Origin: Sinosporangium album
Lineage (GTDB): Bacteria > Actinomycetota > Actinomycetes > Streptosporangiales > Streptosporangiaceae
DNA length: 64,000 nucleotides
Reading direction: 5' to 3'
Assembly (NCBI RefSeq): GCF_900100605.1
Contig: NZ_FNCN01000017.1
Coordinates: 1 to 64,000 of the forward strand
Shown here: in pieces, positions 19,813-29,293 of the stretch
Layout: every line of letters starts with the position of its first letter
How positions within the stretch are numbered: the stretch's first letter is position 1
Program-made: the position numbers and the translations under genes
The notes under the pieces: generated by a model
Told to the model about the DNA's origin: nothing
The model's input: only the letters and a program-made list of their open reading frames with translations
Database searches by the model: none

Positions 19813-20745
19813 ATGAAGCGATGGATCGCCGCCGCCGCCGTGGCTCTCACCGCACCCGCGATCGCCGCCGCCGCGGCCCCCGCCGCCGGCGCTCAGACGG
19901 CGCCCAAGGCGCCCAACGCCGCCCTCAAGGCGTTCGCCGTGCAGGGTAACGGCGCCAAGGTCACCGACTCCCTCACGACGACCCTCAAGTCCAGTGGCGT
20001 CAAGCTCTCCCTCAAGGGCAGCGCGACCGGAACCGTGGCCTTCGGCAAGGGCAGGATCACAGGGTTCGACGTGACAGGGCGTTACGCGATCACCCCTGTG
20101 TACAAGCAAGAGCTCGTCAAGGCCATGAAGGAGGCGAACGAGGGCAGCACCACCGCCCAGATCGAGAACCTCTACAAGCCGGCCAGGACCGTCGTGGATG
20201 GTGCGTCGCTCTACTACAACGGCGCCTATTTCACGGAGGCGCTGCCCGAGGGCAAGACGTGGGTGCACACCAAGCCCACGCCCGCCCCGAGGTATGAGCG
20301 CGGCTCGCTGTTCAGCGTCTTCGATGCGAAGGCGTATAACGTCATCCAGGCACGGGCGAAGAGGGCCCCCGGCGGCACCGTCGACGGGGTGAAGACGACC
20401 GTGCTGAAGAGCACCATCACCCTCGGCGAGCTCCGCAAGGTGTCCTCGACGATCCGTGAGTTCTACCCCAAGGTCACGGCTGCCGAGGCCAAGGCACCGG
20501 TCACGATCAAGGTCTGGCTCGGGTCCGACCTGCTGCCCCGCCGCGTGGTCACCACGGTGACCACGAAGGTGCCCGACCTCAAGGGCACGAACACGGTCAC
20601 CCAGGACACCAGGCTGTCCGGCTGGGCCAAGGGCGTCACGATCAAGGCCCCCGCGGCCGAGGGGGTCGCGGAGCTGAGTGACCTGGACCTCTCGGGCTTC
20701 AGCAAGATCCGCCCCTGGGACTTCTCCTCATTCAGCATCGGCTGA
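19813..20745 (+). CDS. secreted protein, LppX/LprG-like fold candidate, paralogue 2
   Basis: The 310-residue protein has an Ala-rich signal peptide (cleavage about residue 27). It is a diverged paralogue of the preceding gene: shared blocks are L-P-x-G-K-T-W, A-P-G-G-T-V-D-G-V-K-T-T and L-P-R-R-V-V-T, while most other residues differ. Again there is no lipobox Cys. Its own leader and A/T-rich upstream segment suggest separate transcription. A strong bidirectional terminator follows. It may bind a lipid or other hydrophobic ligand outside the membrane, but that is speculative. Confidence 0.75.
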   Translation: MKRWIAAAAVALTAPAIAAAAAPAAGAQTAPKAPNAALKAFAVQGNGAKVTDSLTTTLKSSGVKLSLKGSATGTVAFGKGRITGFDVTGRYAITPVYKQELVKAMKEANEGSTTAQIENLYKPARTVVDGASLYYNGAYFTEALPEGKTWVHTKPTPAPRYERGSLFSVFDAKAYNVIQARAKRAPGGTVDGVKTTVLKSTITLGELRKVSSTIREFYPKVTAAEAKAPVTIKVWLGSDLLPRRVVTTVTTKVPDLKGTNTVTQDTRLSGWAKGVTIKAPAAEGVAELSDLDLSGFSKIRPWDFSSFSIG

Positions 20746-20768
20746 TCGCACGTCAAGCCGAGCACAGA

Positions 20769-20807
20769 CGTACGGCCCGGGCCTCGATCGGGGGCCCGGG
20801 CCGTACG
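20769..20807. terminator. bidirectional terminator
   Basis: A 15-bp perfect stem (cgtacggcccgggcc and its complement) with a 9-nt loop lies between the convergent secreted-protein gene and pcrA. Confidence 0.85.
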
Positions 20808-20818
20808 GCGTGTCGGTG

Positions 20819-23071
20819 CTAGAGCTTCTCCAGCGGCGCGTAGGCCAGCAGCAGCGTCTTCTCGCCTCCGCTGCCGAAGTCGACCTTGACCTTGGTCTTC
20901 TGGTCGATCCCCTCCACGGTGACCACGGTGCCGAGGCCGAACTGGTCGTGGGTGACGCGGTCACCGGGGCGCAGTGAGGGCAGCTCGCGCCCACCCGCCC
21001 GCTTGGCGGCCGTGGGGGCGGCCTCCCGGCGGGCGGTGGCGGCGCCCCAGGCGCTCTTCTCCGGCGGGGTGCGCCAGTCGAGCAGCTCGCCCGGGACCTC
21101 GGAGACGAACCTGGAGGCGGGGTTGAACGAGGGGGAACCCCACGAGCTGCGCACGGCGGCGCGCGTCATGTAGAGCCGCTCACGGGCCCTGGTGATGCCG
21201 ACGTAGGCGAGGCGGCGCTCCTCTTCGAGCTCCTTCGGCTCGCCCAGGGAGCGCATGTGGGGGAAGACGCCGTCCTCCATGCCGGTCAGGAACACCACCG
21301 GGAACTCCAGCCCCTTGGCGGTGTGGAGGGTCATGAGCGTCACCACGCCCTGCCCGCCGTCCTCCTCGGGGATCTGGTCGGCGTCGGCCACCAGGGAGAT
21401 CTGCTCAAGGAACTCGACCAGCGTGCCCTCGGGGTTGGCCTCCGAGAACTCGCTCGCCACCGACACCAGCTCGTCGAGGTTTTCCAGGCGGCTCTGGTCC
21501 TGCGGGTCCTCCGAGGCCTCAAGCTCGGCGCGGTAGCCCGTCGCGGTCAGGACCTCGTCGGCGAGCTCGGCCGGCGGCACCTCCTCGGACTTGGCCCTCA
21601 GCTCGTCGAGCGTCGCGACGAAATCCCTGATCGCGTTGAGCGACCTGGTGGCGAGCCCGGGCGCCTCATCCGCACGGCGCAGCGCGTCCCAGAACGAGAT
21701 GCGCTCGCGCGAGGCGAACGCCTCGACCATCGCCTCGGCCCGGTCGCCGATGCCCCGCCTCGGCACGTTGAGGATGCGCCGCAGCGACACGACGTCCCCC
21801 GGGTTGCCCAGCACCCGCAGGTAGGCGAGCAGGTCTCGGACCTCCTTGCGCTCGTAGAAGCGCACCCCGCCGACGACCTTGTACGGCAGGCCGGTGCGGA
21901 TGAAGATCTCCTCGAAGACGCGGGACGCGGCGTTGGTGCGGTAGAACACCGCGACGTCGCCGGGCCGGACCTCCTCGTCGTCGCTGAGCCGGTCGACCTC
22001 CTGCGCGACGAACATCGCCTCGTCGTGCTCGTTGTCGGCGACGTAGCCGACGATCAGCGGGCCCGTCCCCTGGTCGGACCAGAGGTTTTTGGGCTTGCGC
22101 CCCTCGTTGCGGGAGATGACGGCGTTGGCGGCCGACAGGATGTTCTGCGTGGACCGGTAGTTCTGCTCCAGCAGGATCGTCTTGGCGTCGGGGTAGTCGC
22201 GCTCGAACTCCAGGATGTTGCGGATCGTCGCGCCCCGGAACGCGTAGATCGACTGGTCTGCGTCGCCCACGACGCACAGCTCGGCGGGCTCGACTCCCTC
22301 ACGCACGACGTCGCCGTCGGCGGTGCGCAGCTCCGGCCGACCCACCAGCTCACGCACCAGCACATATTGCGCGTGGTTGGTGTCCTGGTATTCGTCGACC
22401 ATGACATGCCTGAACCTGCGGCGGTAATGCTCGGCGACCTCGGGGAAGATCTGGAACAGGTTGACCGTCAGCATGATGAGGTCGTCGAAGTCCATCGCGC
22501 CGGCGTCGGTCAGCTTCTGCTGATAGCTCCGATATGCCTCTGCGAGGGTGCGCTCAAGGTGGGTGCCCGCCTTGTCCAGCGCGGCCTCGTAGTCGATCAG
22601 CTCGTTCTTGAAGTCGCTGACCTGATTGGAGAATGAGCGCGGCGGAAACCGCTTGGGGTCGAGATCCATCTCACGGCAGACCATCGCCATCAACCGCTGC
22701 GAATCGGCCTGGTCGTAGATCGAGAAGTTTGTGGGGAAGCCGAGCCTCTTGGCCTCGCGCCGCAGGATCCGCACGCAGGCGCTGTGGAAGGTCATCACCC
22801 ACATGGCCTTGGATCGCGCGCCGATCAGGCTCTCCACGCGATCCTTCATCTCCCGGGCGGCCTTGTTGGTGAAGGTGATCGCGAGGATCTCCTGAGGCTG
22901 GACATGCCGCTCGGACAGCAGGAAGGCGATGCGATGGGTGAGCACCCTGGTCTTGCCGGATCCCGCTCCCGCGACGATGAGCACGGGGCCGCCATGGTGG
23001 ATCACGGCCTCGCGCTGCTGCGCGTTGAGACCATCGAGCAAGGGGTGGTCAACAGACACTCGGGTGGGCAC
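20819..23071 (-). CDS. pcrA: UvrD/PcrA-type DNA helicase
   Basis: This is a superfamily 1A 3'-5' helicase for repair and replication-fork clearance. The protein has 750 residues, close to typical actinobacterial PcrA. The Q motif (N-A-Q-Q-R-E-A-V) precedes Walker A A-G-A-G-S-G-K-T (34-41). Also visible are motif Ia T-F-T-N-K-A-A, Walker B D-E-Y-Q-D-T, G-D-A-D-Q-S-I-Y, L-E-Q-N-Y-R-S and V-T-L-M-T-L-H-T-A-K-G-L-E. The C-terminal 60 residues form the Tudor-like extension (G-D-R-V-T-H-D-Q-F-G-L-G-T-V). The GTG at 23071 is used; a GTG five codons later is an alternative and neither has a good ribosome binding site. Confidence 0.95.
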   Translation of the reverse strand: MPTRVSVDHPLLDGLNAQQREAVIHHGGPVLIVAGAGSGKTRVLTHRIAFLLSERHVQPQEILAITFTNKAAREMKDRVESLIGARSKAMWVMTFHSACVRILRREAKRLGFPTNFSIYDQADSQRLMAMVCREMDLDPKRFPPRSFSNQVSDFKNELIDYEAALDKAGTHLERTLAEAYRSYQQKLTDAGAMDFDDLIMLTVNLFQIFPEVAEHYRRRFRHVMVDEYQDTNHAQYVLVRELVGRPELRTADGDVVREGVEPAELCVVGDADQSIYAFRGATIRNILEFERDYPDAKTILLEQNYRSTQNILSAANAVISRNEGRKPKNLWSDQGTGPLIVGYVADNEHDEAMFVAQEVDRLSDDEEVRPGDVAVFYRTNAASRVFEEIFIRTGLPYKVVGGVRFYERKEVRDLLAYLRVLGNPGDVVSLRRILNVPRRGIGDRAEAMVEAFASRERISFWDALRRADEAPGLATRSLNAIRDFVATLDELRAKSEEVPPAELADEVLTATGYRAELEASEDPQDQSRLENLDELVSVASEFSEANPEGTLVEFLEQISLVADADQIPEEDGGQGVVTLMTLHTAKGLEFPVVFLTGMEDGVFPHMRSLGEPKELEEERRLAYVGITRARERLYMTRAAVRSSWGSPSFNPASRFVSEVPGELLDWRTPPEKSAWGAATARREAAPTAAKRAGGRELPSLRPGDRVTHDQFGLGTVVTVEGIDQKTKVKVDFGSGGEKTLLLAYAPLEKL

Positions 23072-23214
23072 GTCCCTAGCGTACGGTCGGCCACCGACAA
23101 TCGCGGCACAGCCCGGAATAGTCGCCCTCCCACCCGGCGTTGCGCGTCACGGGTGCGGATATGCACCATTCTCATAGTGCTTACCCGCATTACTGAGCCG
23201 ACCAGGGAGAACGC

Positions 23215-23934
23215 ATGCTCGACGCGGCCGAGATCAACCGGGTGCTGGTGGTGACCGCCCATCCGGACGACGTGGACTTCGGATCGGCGGGCACGATCGC
23301 GCTCTTCACCGAACGAGGCGTCGAGGTGACCTACTGCGTGGTCACCGATGGCGACGCCGGCGGGTTCGACCGCGAACTGGACAACACCGGCATGGCCGAA
23401 CTCCGCCGCGCCGAGCAGCGGGCCGCCGCCAAGGCCGTCGGCGTCGAGGACGTGCGCTTCCTCGGCTACCGCGACGGCACCGTCGTCCACAGCCTCGACC
23501 TGCGCCGCGACATCGCCCGCGCCATCCGCCAGGTGCGCCCCGACCTGCTGATGACCCACAGCCCCGAACGCAACTACCAGGCCATCTCCCCCAGCCACCC
23601 CGACCACCGGGCCGTCGGCGGGGCCGCCATCGACGCGGTCTACCCCGACGCCCGCAACCCCTACGCCTTCCCCGAGCTGCTGCGCGACGAAGGACTTGAG
23701 GCGTGGACGGTCAGAGAGGTCTGGCTGTCCGGCGGCCCCACGCCCAACCACTACGTGGACATCACCGACACCATCGACCGCAAACTGGCGGCCCTCCAGT
23801 CCCACGTCAGCCAGGTCGGCCACATCGAGGGCTTCGCCGACTTCGCCCGCGGGCGCTGGAGCCAGATGGCCTCGGCCGCAGGGTTCGGGGAAGGGCGCTA
23901 CGCCGAAGCCTTCCAGGTGGTTCCCACCGCCTGA
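23215..23934 (+). CDS. PIG-L family deacetylase
   Basis: The 239-residue protein is a zinc-dependent N-acetylglucosaminyl-type deacetylase (LmbE/MshB superfamily). The metal site is complete: A-H-P-D-D near the N-terminus and H-P-D-H in the middle. Actinobacterial relatives act in mycothiol synthesis, conjugate detoxification or antibiotic pathways. This copy lacks a diagnostic MshB context, so I leave the substrate open. It is divergent from pcrA and its last 37 bases overlap the convergent membrane-protein gene. Confidence 0.88.
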   Translation: MLDAAEINRVLVVTAHPDDVDFGSAGTIALFTERGVEVTYCVVTDGDAGGFDRELDNTGMAELRRAEQRAAAKAVGVEDVRFLGYRDGTVVHSLDLRRDIARAIRQVRPDLLMTHSPERNYQAISPSHPDHRAVGGAAIDAVYPDARNPYAFPELLRDEGLEAWTVREVWLSGGPTPNHYVDITDTIDRKLAALQSHVSQVGHIEGFADFARGRWSQMASAAGFGEGRYAEAFQVVPTA

Positions 23935-26300
23935 GCCCCGACGGCGGCGTTCGGCACCGGGGGCGCGCAGGGTTCCGCGCCGCCCCCTAGTAGCCGCGCA
24001 CCGAAGGCCCGGCAGGCGGTGATGACGTCGGACGGCCGGGGCCGCCGTACGCGCGCGGCCCCGCCCTCGGAACCGACCGGGCGGGGCCGGGAACGGGAAC
24101 CGGGCACGGCCTCCGAGACCGACGCGTAAACGGCGAGGGGGACGGCCACGAGCATGGCGATGCCGGGGATGGCGGCACCGGAGTCGTTGACGGCGAAGCC
24201 GACGGCCACCGTGAACCAGGTCGACAGCAGCCCCCAGCGCAGCGCGGGGACCCGCGCGAAGGCGGCGCGCAGCGAACCCGGCGTGAACCGGCCGCCCCGC
24301 AGCACCAGCAGGAGCAGCGCCAAGACGGGCACGGCCAAGAAGGTCACCCAGTCCGCGCCCAGCGAGCCCAGCATCATCGCCATCTTGCGCTCGATCACCT
24401 CCCATGCGCGGCCCGAGACCAGCTCCTGCCAGAACGCGCCGAGGTGGCTCCGGTCGGCGGCGGGGCGCAACGAGTCCAGGAACGCGAGCGCCAGCACCGC
24501 CGCAGGTGCGGCGATCATGGTGGCCGCGGCCCGGCGCACGGTCAGGGACGTGCCCGACACCAAGGCGGCGAGCAGCACGAGACCCGGGGCGAAGGCGAGC
24601 ACCCCGCCGAAGTCCGCCCCCCAGAAAGGCGCGCCGATCACCCCCAGGACCGCACAGCCTAGGACGAGGACCAGCGCGGCGACCAGGCGCGGGCGTACGG
24701 CGGCGGCCCGCATCCGTGCCCCGATCGCCGCCAGCGTGATCAGCGTCGCGGGCACGTAGACGGCGAACGCCTCGTTGCCCAGCCCGAAGTAGCGGCCCGC
24801 GTTGATCGGGTAGAGCCCGTTGAGGTTGTTCATCTGCAGGTTCGAGCCGGTGACGAGGTCGAGCGTGAGGGTGACGCAGGTGATCCCCGCCACGGCGACG
24901 ATCGGGCGGAGCAGCCCCCGCTGGGTCAGGGCGATCCCGGTCACGGCTCCCGTCATGAGCAGGATTCCGCCGACCAGCGCGGCCTCCGGGCTGGACGCCG
25001 ACGCCCACGGCAGCAGGTTCACCAGGTGCATCGCCACCGGCACCGAAGCCCACGCCAGCGCCGCCACCCGCGCCGCGGCGAACGTCCTAGGCCGTGTCCT
25101 AGGCCGTGTCCCGTGCCCTGCCGTCCTCCGCCGCAGCCGGAATGCCAGAAGGGTGTAGCACAGGAACTGCGCGGCCACAACAGTGATGAAGAACGGCGCC
25201 GCCAGGAACTGCACGGCCCCGGCCGTACGGTCGGCGGCGGCCATGGCGGCGACGCCGTCGGAGTCCTGGGGCGCCTGCGCGGGACGCCACGACGTGTCGG
25301 TGGCCCCCTCAGGCAGGGGTATCCCGGCCGCGGTGAGCAGGGTCGGGAAGAGGTCGGTGAGCTTGACGAAGCCGGGGCGCCGGGTCCCCGCCGAGGCCAG
25401 CCTGCCCTCGGCGAACTCCCCGCCGTCGGAGGAGGGGCCCAGCGCCATCGCGGGCCGCAGGTGCGGGTCCCCGACGTCGGCCACGGCGGCGACGAGCAGC
25501 GTCGCCCCTGCCGGGGCCCGCGCCAGGACGTCCTTGACGTGCCGGTCGGCCTCCTGGACCGCCCGCTCGCGCTCGCGGCCCTCGGCTCCGCCGTACTCCT
25601 CACCACCGTTGCCGCCGGAGCTAGGGGCTGTGGCGGTGTCTGTGGCCGTGCCGGTGGTTTCTGTGCCGGTGGCTTCTGCGGCGGTGGCTTCTGCGGCGGT
25701 GGCGTGCGCCTGGGCTATGCCGTCAGCGGCGACGATGGTCACCGGGCAGGCGGTGAGGTCGGCCTCGGCGACCGTGGGGCTGTAGTGGGCGACCCGGCCC
25801 GAGGAGTCGGCGGCGGCGAGGGCCGCGCCGGGCCCGGCGGCGGAGACGCAGGCCCCGGCGCCCTTCACCGCGTCGGCGAGGCGCCCGATGGGGGCGCGCC
25901 AGAGGGTGGCGGCGTTGACGGAGCGCAGCCGTTCCCAGGCGGGGACGCGCCCGTCGGGACCGGGCGAAGCCGGGGCCGGGCAGGAGCGATCGCCGGCGTC
26001 GGCGAGAGTGCCGGCCGAGACGGTGAGCCACCCGTCCATGGCGCACGAGGGGTTGCCGACCGCCCGCACGGCGATGTTGCCCACCGATCCCTCATGCGCC
26101 AGCGCCCACAGGGTGGGTGTGCGGTCGGATGAGATGTCGTCCCAGGTCAGCCCAGGGACACCGATGAGGATGACCTGTCTTCCCGCTGCGTGGGCCGGCG
26201 GGCTCGCGATGATCCCGGCTGCGACCGCCAGCGCCACGATCCACATGATCCTGATCAGTTGCGCGGGTCCGCGAGCAGAAAGATCATGCATAGTGGACAA
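23898..26300 (-). CDS. large membrane protein with extracytoplasmic phosphatase-like N-terminal domain
   Basis: The 800-residue protein has a signal peptide or anchor (about 15-38). About 300 extracytoplasmic residues follow, starting V-I-L-I-G-V-P-G-L-T-W-D-D and later showing T-D-L-F-P-T-L-L-T-A-A-G-I-P. Both segments resemble alkaline-phosphatase/phosphodiesterase-superfamily proteins. About ten transmembrane helices follow (370-720), with L-Y-P-I-N-A-G-R-Y-F-G-L-G-N between two of them. A low-complexity Ala/Glu/Thr stretch (about 205-230) comes from 15-bp DNA repeats near 25660. It belongs to a conserved actinobacterial family of unknown function. A role in envelope assembly is inference. 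Confidence 0.75.
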   Translation of the reverse strand: MSTMHDLSARGPAQLIRIMWIVALAVAAGIIASPPAHAAGRQVILIGVPGLTWDDISSDRTPTLWALAHEGSVGNIAVRAVGNPSCAMDGWLTVSAGTLADAGDRSCPAPASPGPDGRVPAWERLRSVNAATLWRAPIGRLADAVKGAGACVSAAGPGAALAAADSSGRVAHYSPTVAEADLTACPVTIVAADGIAQAHATAAEATAAEATGTETTGTATDTATAPSSGGNGGEEYGGAEGRERERAVQEADRHVKDVLARAPAGATLLVAAVADVGDPHLRPAMALGPSSDGGEFAEGRLASAGTRRPGFVKLTDLFPTLLTAAGIPLPEGATDTSWRPAQAPQDSDGVAAMAAADRTAGAVQFLAAPFFITVVAAQFLCYTLLAFRLRRRTAGHGTRPRTRPRTFAAARVAALAWASVPVAMHLVNLLPWASASSPEAALVGGILLMTGAVTGIALTQRGLLRPIVAVAGITCVTLTLDLVTGSNLQMNNLNGLYPINAGRYFGLGNEAFAVYVPATLITLAAIGARMRAAAVRPRLVAALVLVLGCAVLGVIGAPFWGADFGGVLAFAPGLVLLAALVSGTSLTVRRAAATMIAAPAAVLALAFLDSLRPAADRSHLGAFWQELVSGRAWEVIERKMAMMLGSLGADWVTFLAVPVLALLLLVLRGGRFTPGSLRAAFARVPALRWGLLSTWFTVAVGFAVNDSGAAIPGIAMLVAVPLAVYASVSEAVPGSRSRPRPVGSEGGAARVRRPRPSDVITACRAFGARLLGGGAEPCAPPVPNAAVGAQAVGTTWKASA

Positions 26301-26473
26301 CTATAGAGGGGTAAATTGCGCCATTCTGGGCGTACGGCGGAGCCGGACATGACGCTCTCACACAGTGGGTGATTCCGGTGTTCGCCGACCTGTCATCGGT
26401 CGTCGCCCCAAGAGCGGACTTATCACCCATGCGAAAGCGGGGAGGCGGCCCCGGCGCCACGGGGGTTCCTCCG

Positions 26474-27307
26474 CTACGAACCGTCCGACGCGGAGGCGCT
26501 GAGGCGCGCGAACGCGTAGCCGAGAGAGTTGGTCGCCAGATGCAGAAGCGACGGGCCCAGCAGCCCGTTCCTGCGGCGCAGCTCGCAGAGCAGCGCCCCG
26601 GCCAGGCCCGTCACCACGACGGTGCCGGCCACCGTACGCACCACGGCCGCCCTCCCCGGACCCGGGCCGACCGGGCCTGCCGTCCGGCCTCCCTCGGATC
26701 CGGCCGGGTCTGAGGCACCCGGGTCGGCGCCTCCGGTGCCCCCGCCGTACGCCGGGGGCACCGCACGCCCGGCCGACAGCTCGGCGAGAGCCGGGTTGGC
26801 CCTGGCCATATCGATCGCCGGGAGGATGTGCCAGAGGCCGAACAGGAGCGACGAGAGGGCGGTGGCCACACGGTGTCCGTGGCGTCCGGCGAGGTGGCCG
26901 TGGAGGACGCCGCGGAACGCGACCTCCTCAAGGAGCACCGTGCCGACCGGGACCTGGAGAAGGGCCTCTTCGAGCACTCTGGCCCGGCTGAGGGAGAGGG
27001 CACGCTGATCCTGGAAGAACGGGCGCGTCTGCGGGATGGCGACCCCGGCCCCGTAGACACCGGCGACGGCGGCGGCCAGCACACCGCCGACCTTGGCCCC
27101 CCGGGACAGGCGGTGGAACCCCAACTCATCCCAGGTGTGGCCCGACCTCCTGGCCATCGCCACCAGGGCGGCCACCGCGACAACGGAGGTGAGCGGCGCC
27201 AGTCGGGGCGCGACCCGGTTGTTCAGCACGTTCGCCGCCACGAGGACGGCCAGCGATCTCCCCAGCACTTTTGCAAGGCTACGTCGCGCCTGCGGCACCC
27301 CGCGCAC
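26474..27307 (-). CDS. CAAX-type membrane protease (CPBP family)
   Basis: This is an intramembrane metalloprotease of the Abi/Rce1 (CPBP) family. The first motif E-E-V-A-F-R-G, the second region F-G-L-W-H and the third motif H-L-A-T-N are all present, separated by hydrophobic helices. A Gly/Pro-rich insertion sits between helices in the C-terminal third. The start is uncertain: the frame extends to 27430 over the end of the next gene, and GTG codons at 27307, 27298 and 27268 are all possible. I see no good ribosome binding site. Substrates are unknown; relatives act in bacteriocin immunity or protein maturation. Confidence 0.8.
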   Translation of the reverse strand: MRGVPQARRSLAKVLGRSLAVLVAANVLNNRVAPRLAPLTSVVAVAALVAMARRSGHTWDELGFHRLSRGAKVGGVLAAAVAGVYGAGVAIPQTRPFFQDQRALSLSRARVLEEALLQVPVGTVLLEEVAFRGVLHGHLAGRHGHRVATALSSLLFGLWHILPAIDMARANPALAELSAGRAVPPAYGGGTGGADPGASDPAGSEGGRTAGPVGPGPGRAAVVRTVAGTVVVTGLAGALLCELRRRNGLLGPSLLHLATNSLGYAFARLSASASDGS

Positions 27308-27374
27308 GCAAACCCCGGGCACGCGAGTTCCCGAGCACCCGGGCGCGCACGCCCCGGGAGAGAGCCGAAGCCCC

Positions 27375-28847
27375 TCAGCCGGGCCGGTCCCACGTGTGCA
27401 CCGGCTCGTTGCCGTGCATGCGCTCCACATAGTCCAAGGTCATGCGCCGCAGCGCCTCTCCACGGCCGAGGCCCGCGTAGCTCTCCGCCGTCGCCGCCTG
27501 CCAGCTCGCCCCGTTCACCCCGGCCAGGCAACGGCCCTCGATCACCCCGAGCAGCCGATCGCGGACCACAGGATCCACGCGCCACAGATCCAACCCCTCA
27601 TACGCCAGCGGCAGCAGCCGGCGCAGCACCAGCTCCGCCGCGGGAACCTCCCCGAGGTCCGGCCAGTAGATCCGCGCGTCCAGGCCGTAGCGCGCCGCGG
27701 TGAACAGGTTGTCCGCGGCCACAGCGAAGGGCATCTGCGTCCAGATCGGGCGTTCGGCGTACGGCAGTACGCGCATAAGCCCGTAGTAGAAGGCGGCGTT
27801 CGCCACAGCGTCGATCACGGTCGGACCCGCGGGAAGCACCCTGTTCTCGACCCTCAGATGGGGACGGCCGTCGACCACGGCGTACACGGGCCGGTTCCAA
27901 CGGTAGACCGTGCCATTGTGCAAGGTGAGCTCGGCCAGCTCAGGAGTCTCGCCCCGGTCGACGACCTCGACAGGATCCTCATCCTCACAGATCGGCAGAA
28001 GCGCCGGGAAATACCTGACGTTCTCCTCGAAAAGATCGAAGACCGAGGTGATCCAGCGCTCGCCGAACCAGACACGAGGCCGCACCCCCTGAGCCTTCAG
28101 CTCGGCCGGCCGCGTGTCCGTGGCCTGCTCGAAAAGGCTGATCCTCGTCTCACGCCACAACTCCTTACCGAACAGGTACGGCGAATTCGCCCCCACGGCG
28201 ACCTGCGCCCCCGCGATAACCTGGGCGGCGTTCCAGTGGGCGGGAAAGTCCTCAGGCGTCACCTGAAGATGCAGCTGCACGCTCGTGCAGGCCGCCTCCG
28301 GGGTGATGCTGTCGGCGTAGGTGTCCAACCGCTCGACGCCGTCGATCTCCAAATGCAGATCCTCGCCCCTAGCGGCGAAAATCTGCTCATTGAGAAGCCT
28401 GTAGCGGGGATTAGCGGAAAGCGTGCCCTCCCGGACATCGTCTTCTTTGAGGGTCGGCAGAATGCCGATCATCACCAGATGGCCGCCGACCGAAGCCGCG
28501 GTCTGTTCGGCCAGGTTGAGCCTTTGGCGCACCAGATCTTCGAGGTGTCTCGGCCCGTCGCCGCTGAACGAGTGGGGTGGAATGTTGATCTCGACGTTGA
28601 ACTGGCCGAGTTCCGTGGCCCAATCAGGCTGGGCGATGGCGTTCAACACCTCGGCGTTGCGCATGGTGGGCTCAGCGCGCGCATCGACGATGTTCAGTTC
28701 GATTTCAAGGCCCACGAGGGGCTGGTCGAACCCGAACCTGGACTCCCGCAGCAGACGGGCGAACACGTCGAGACAGCGTCGCACTTTATCGCGATAGATT
28801 CGCCGATCTTCGCGGCTGAACACTCGCGCCGACACGTCGCGGCCCAC
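27375..28847 (-). CDS. glutamate-cysteine ligase family protein (GCS2)
   Basis: The 490-residue protein is of the GCS2/YbdK type. The N-terminal block G-L-E-I-E-L-N-I-V and E-L-G-Q-F-N-V-E-I-N are the family Glu-rich metal/ATP sites. G-A-N-S-P-Y-L-F-G and R-V-E-N-R-V-L-P-A-G-P-T are further signatures. These enzymes join glutamate to cysteine or another amine. In actinobacteria they serve ergothioneine synthesis or unknown gamma-glutamyl products. There are no ergothioneine genes here, so I do not call egtA. AGGAGG precedes the GTG start by about 7 bases. The promoter region upstream is invaded by the palindromic repeat mosaic. Confidence 0.85.
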   Translation of the reverse strand: MGRDVSARVFSREDRRIYRDKVRRCLDVFARLLRESRFGFDQPLVGLEIELNIVDARAEPTMRNAEVLNAIAQPDWATELGQFNVEINIPPHSFSGDGPRHLEDLVRQRLNLAEQTAASVGGHLVMIGILPTLKEDDVREGTLSANPRYRLLNEQIFAARGEDLHLEIDGVERLDTYADSITPEAACTSVQLHLQVTPEDFPAHWNAAQVIAGAQVAVGANSPYLFGKELWRETRISLFEQATDTRPAELKAQGVRPRVWFGERWITSVFDLFEENVRYFPALLPICEDEDPVEVVDRGETPELAELTLHNGTVYRWNRPVYAVVDGRPHLRVENRVLPAGPTVIDAVANAAFYYGLMRVLPYAERPIWTQMPFAVAADNLFTAARYGLDARIYWPDLGEVPAAELVLRRLLPLAYEGLDLWRVDPVVRDRLLGVIEGRCLAGVNGASWQAATAESYAGLGRGEALRRMTLDYVERMHGNEPVHTWDRPG

Positions 28848-28868
28848 GCAAAACCCTCCTGTCTAAAT

Positions 28869-29162
28869 GCGACGCTTCGCGTCGCGGCGAGGGGGCTCTT
28901 AACCCGGTTCTAATGGCGACGCTTCGCGTCGCGGCGAGGGGGCTCTTAACCCGGTGCTTTCCCTCGTCGCTCTGGTCGCTGCGCTCCCGGCGCTCCTCAG
29001 TCCAAGCACCGGCGCCCCCTCGCGCTCCCGGGGTGGCCGACTCCCGAACAGAAGCAAGGCGAAAGGGCCGACTCCCGAGACCTTGGCCGAACTGTGTTTG
29101 ATTGCGCGCCTGCGGCGCGCGGCGAGGGGGCTCTTGACCCCTCGCGCTCCCGGGGTGGCCGA
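28869..29162. repeat. mosaic of dispersed palindromic repeat modules, copy B
   Basis: Two identical 40-mers start at 28869 and 28916 (period 47), each with the GCGACGC-ttc-GCGTCGC palindrome. Bases 28951-29000 (47/50) and 29094-29135 (42/42) match copy A at 1918-2012 in inverted orientation. A separate 25-mer is directly repeated at 29016-29040 and 29138-29162. The 446-base gap 28848-29293 contains no gene. Short frames in it are translations of repeats. Confidence 0.88.
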
Positions 29163-29293
29163 TTTTCCGGGAGGTGAGGCCCGGGGTGGGCGGGTCCCGG
29201 TGGGGTGTCGGTCATGGTTCTACAGGGAGTGTCCAATCCTGGGGCGCGTAAACCGGACAGAGCTGGACAAGGTGTCGGGGGTGGAGGAGGGGG

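Noticed and set aside
28913-29101. Short open frame starting M-A-T-L-R-V-A-A-R-G
   Set aside because: It is a translation of the palindromic repeat modules and not a gene.
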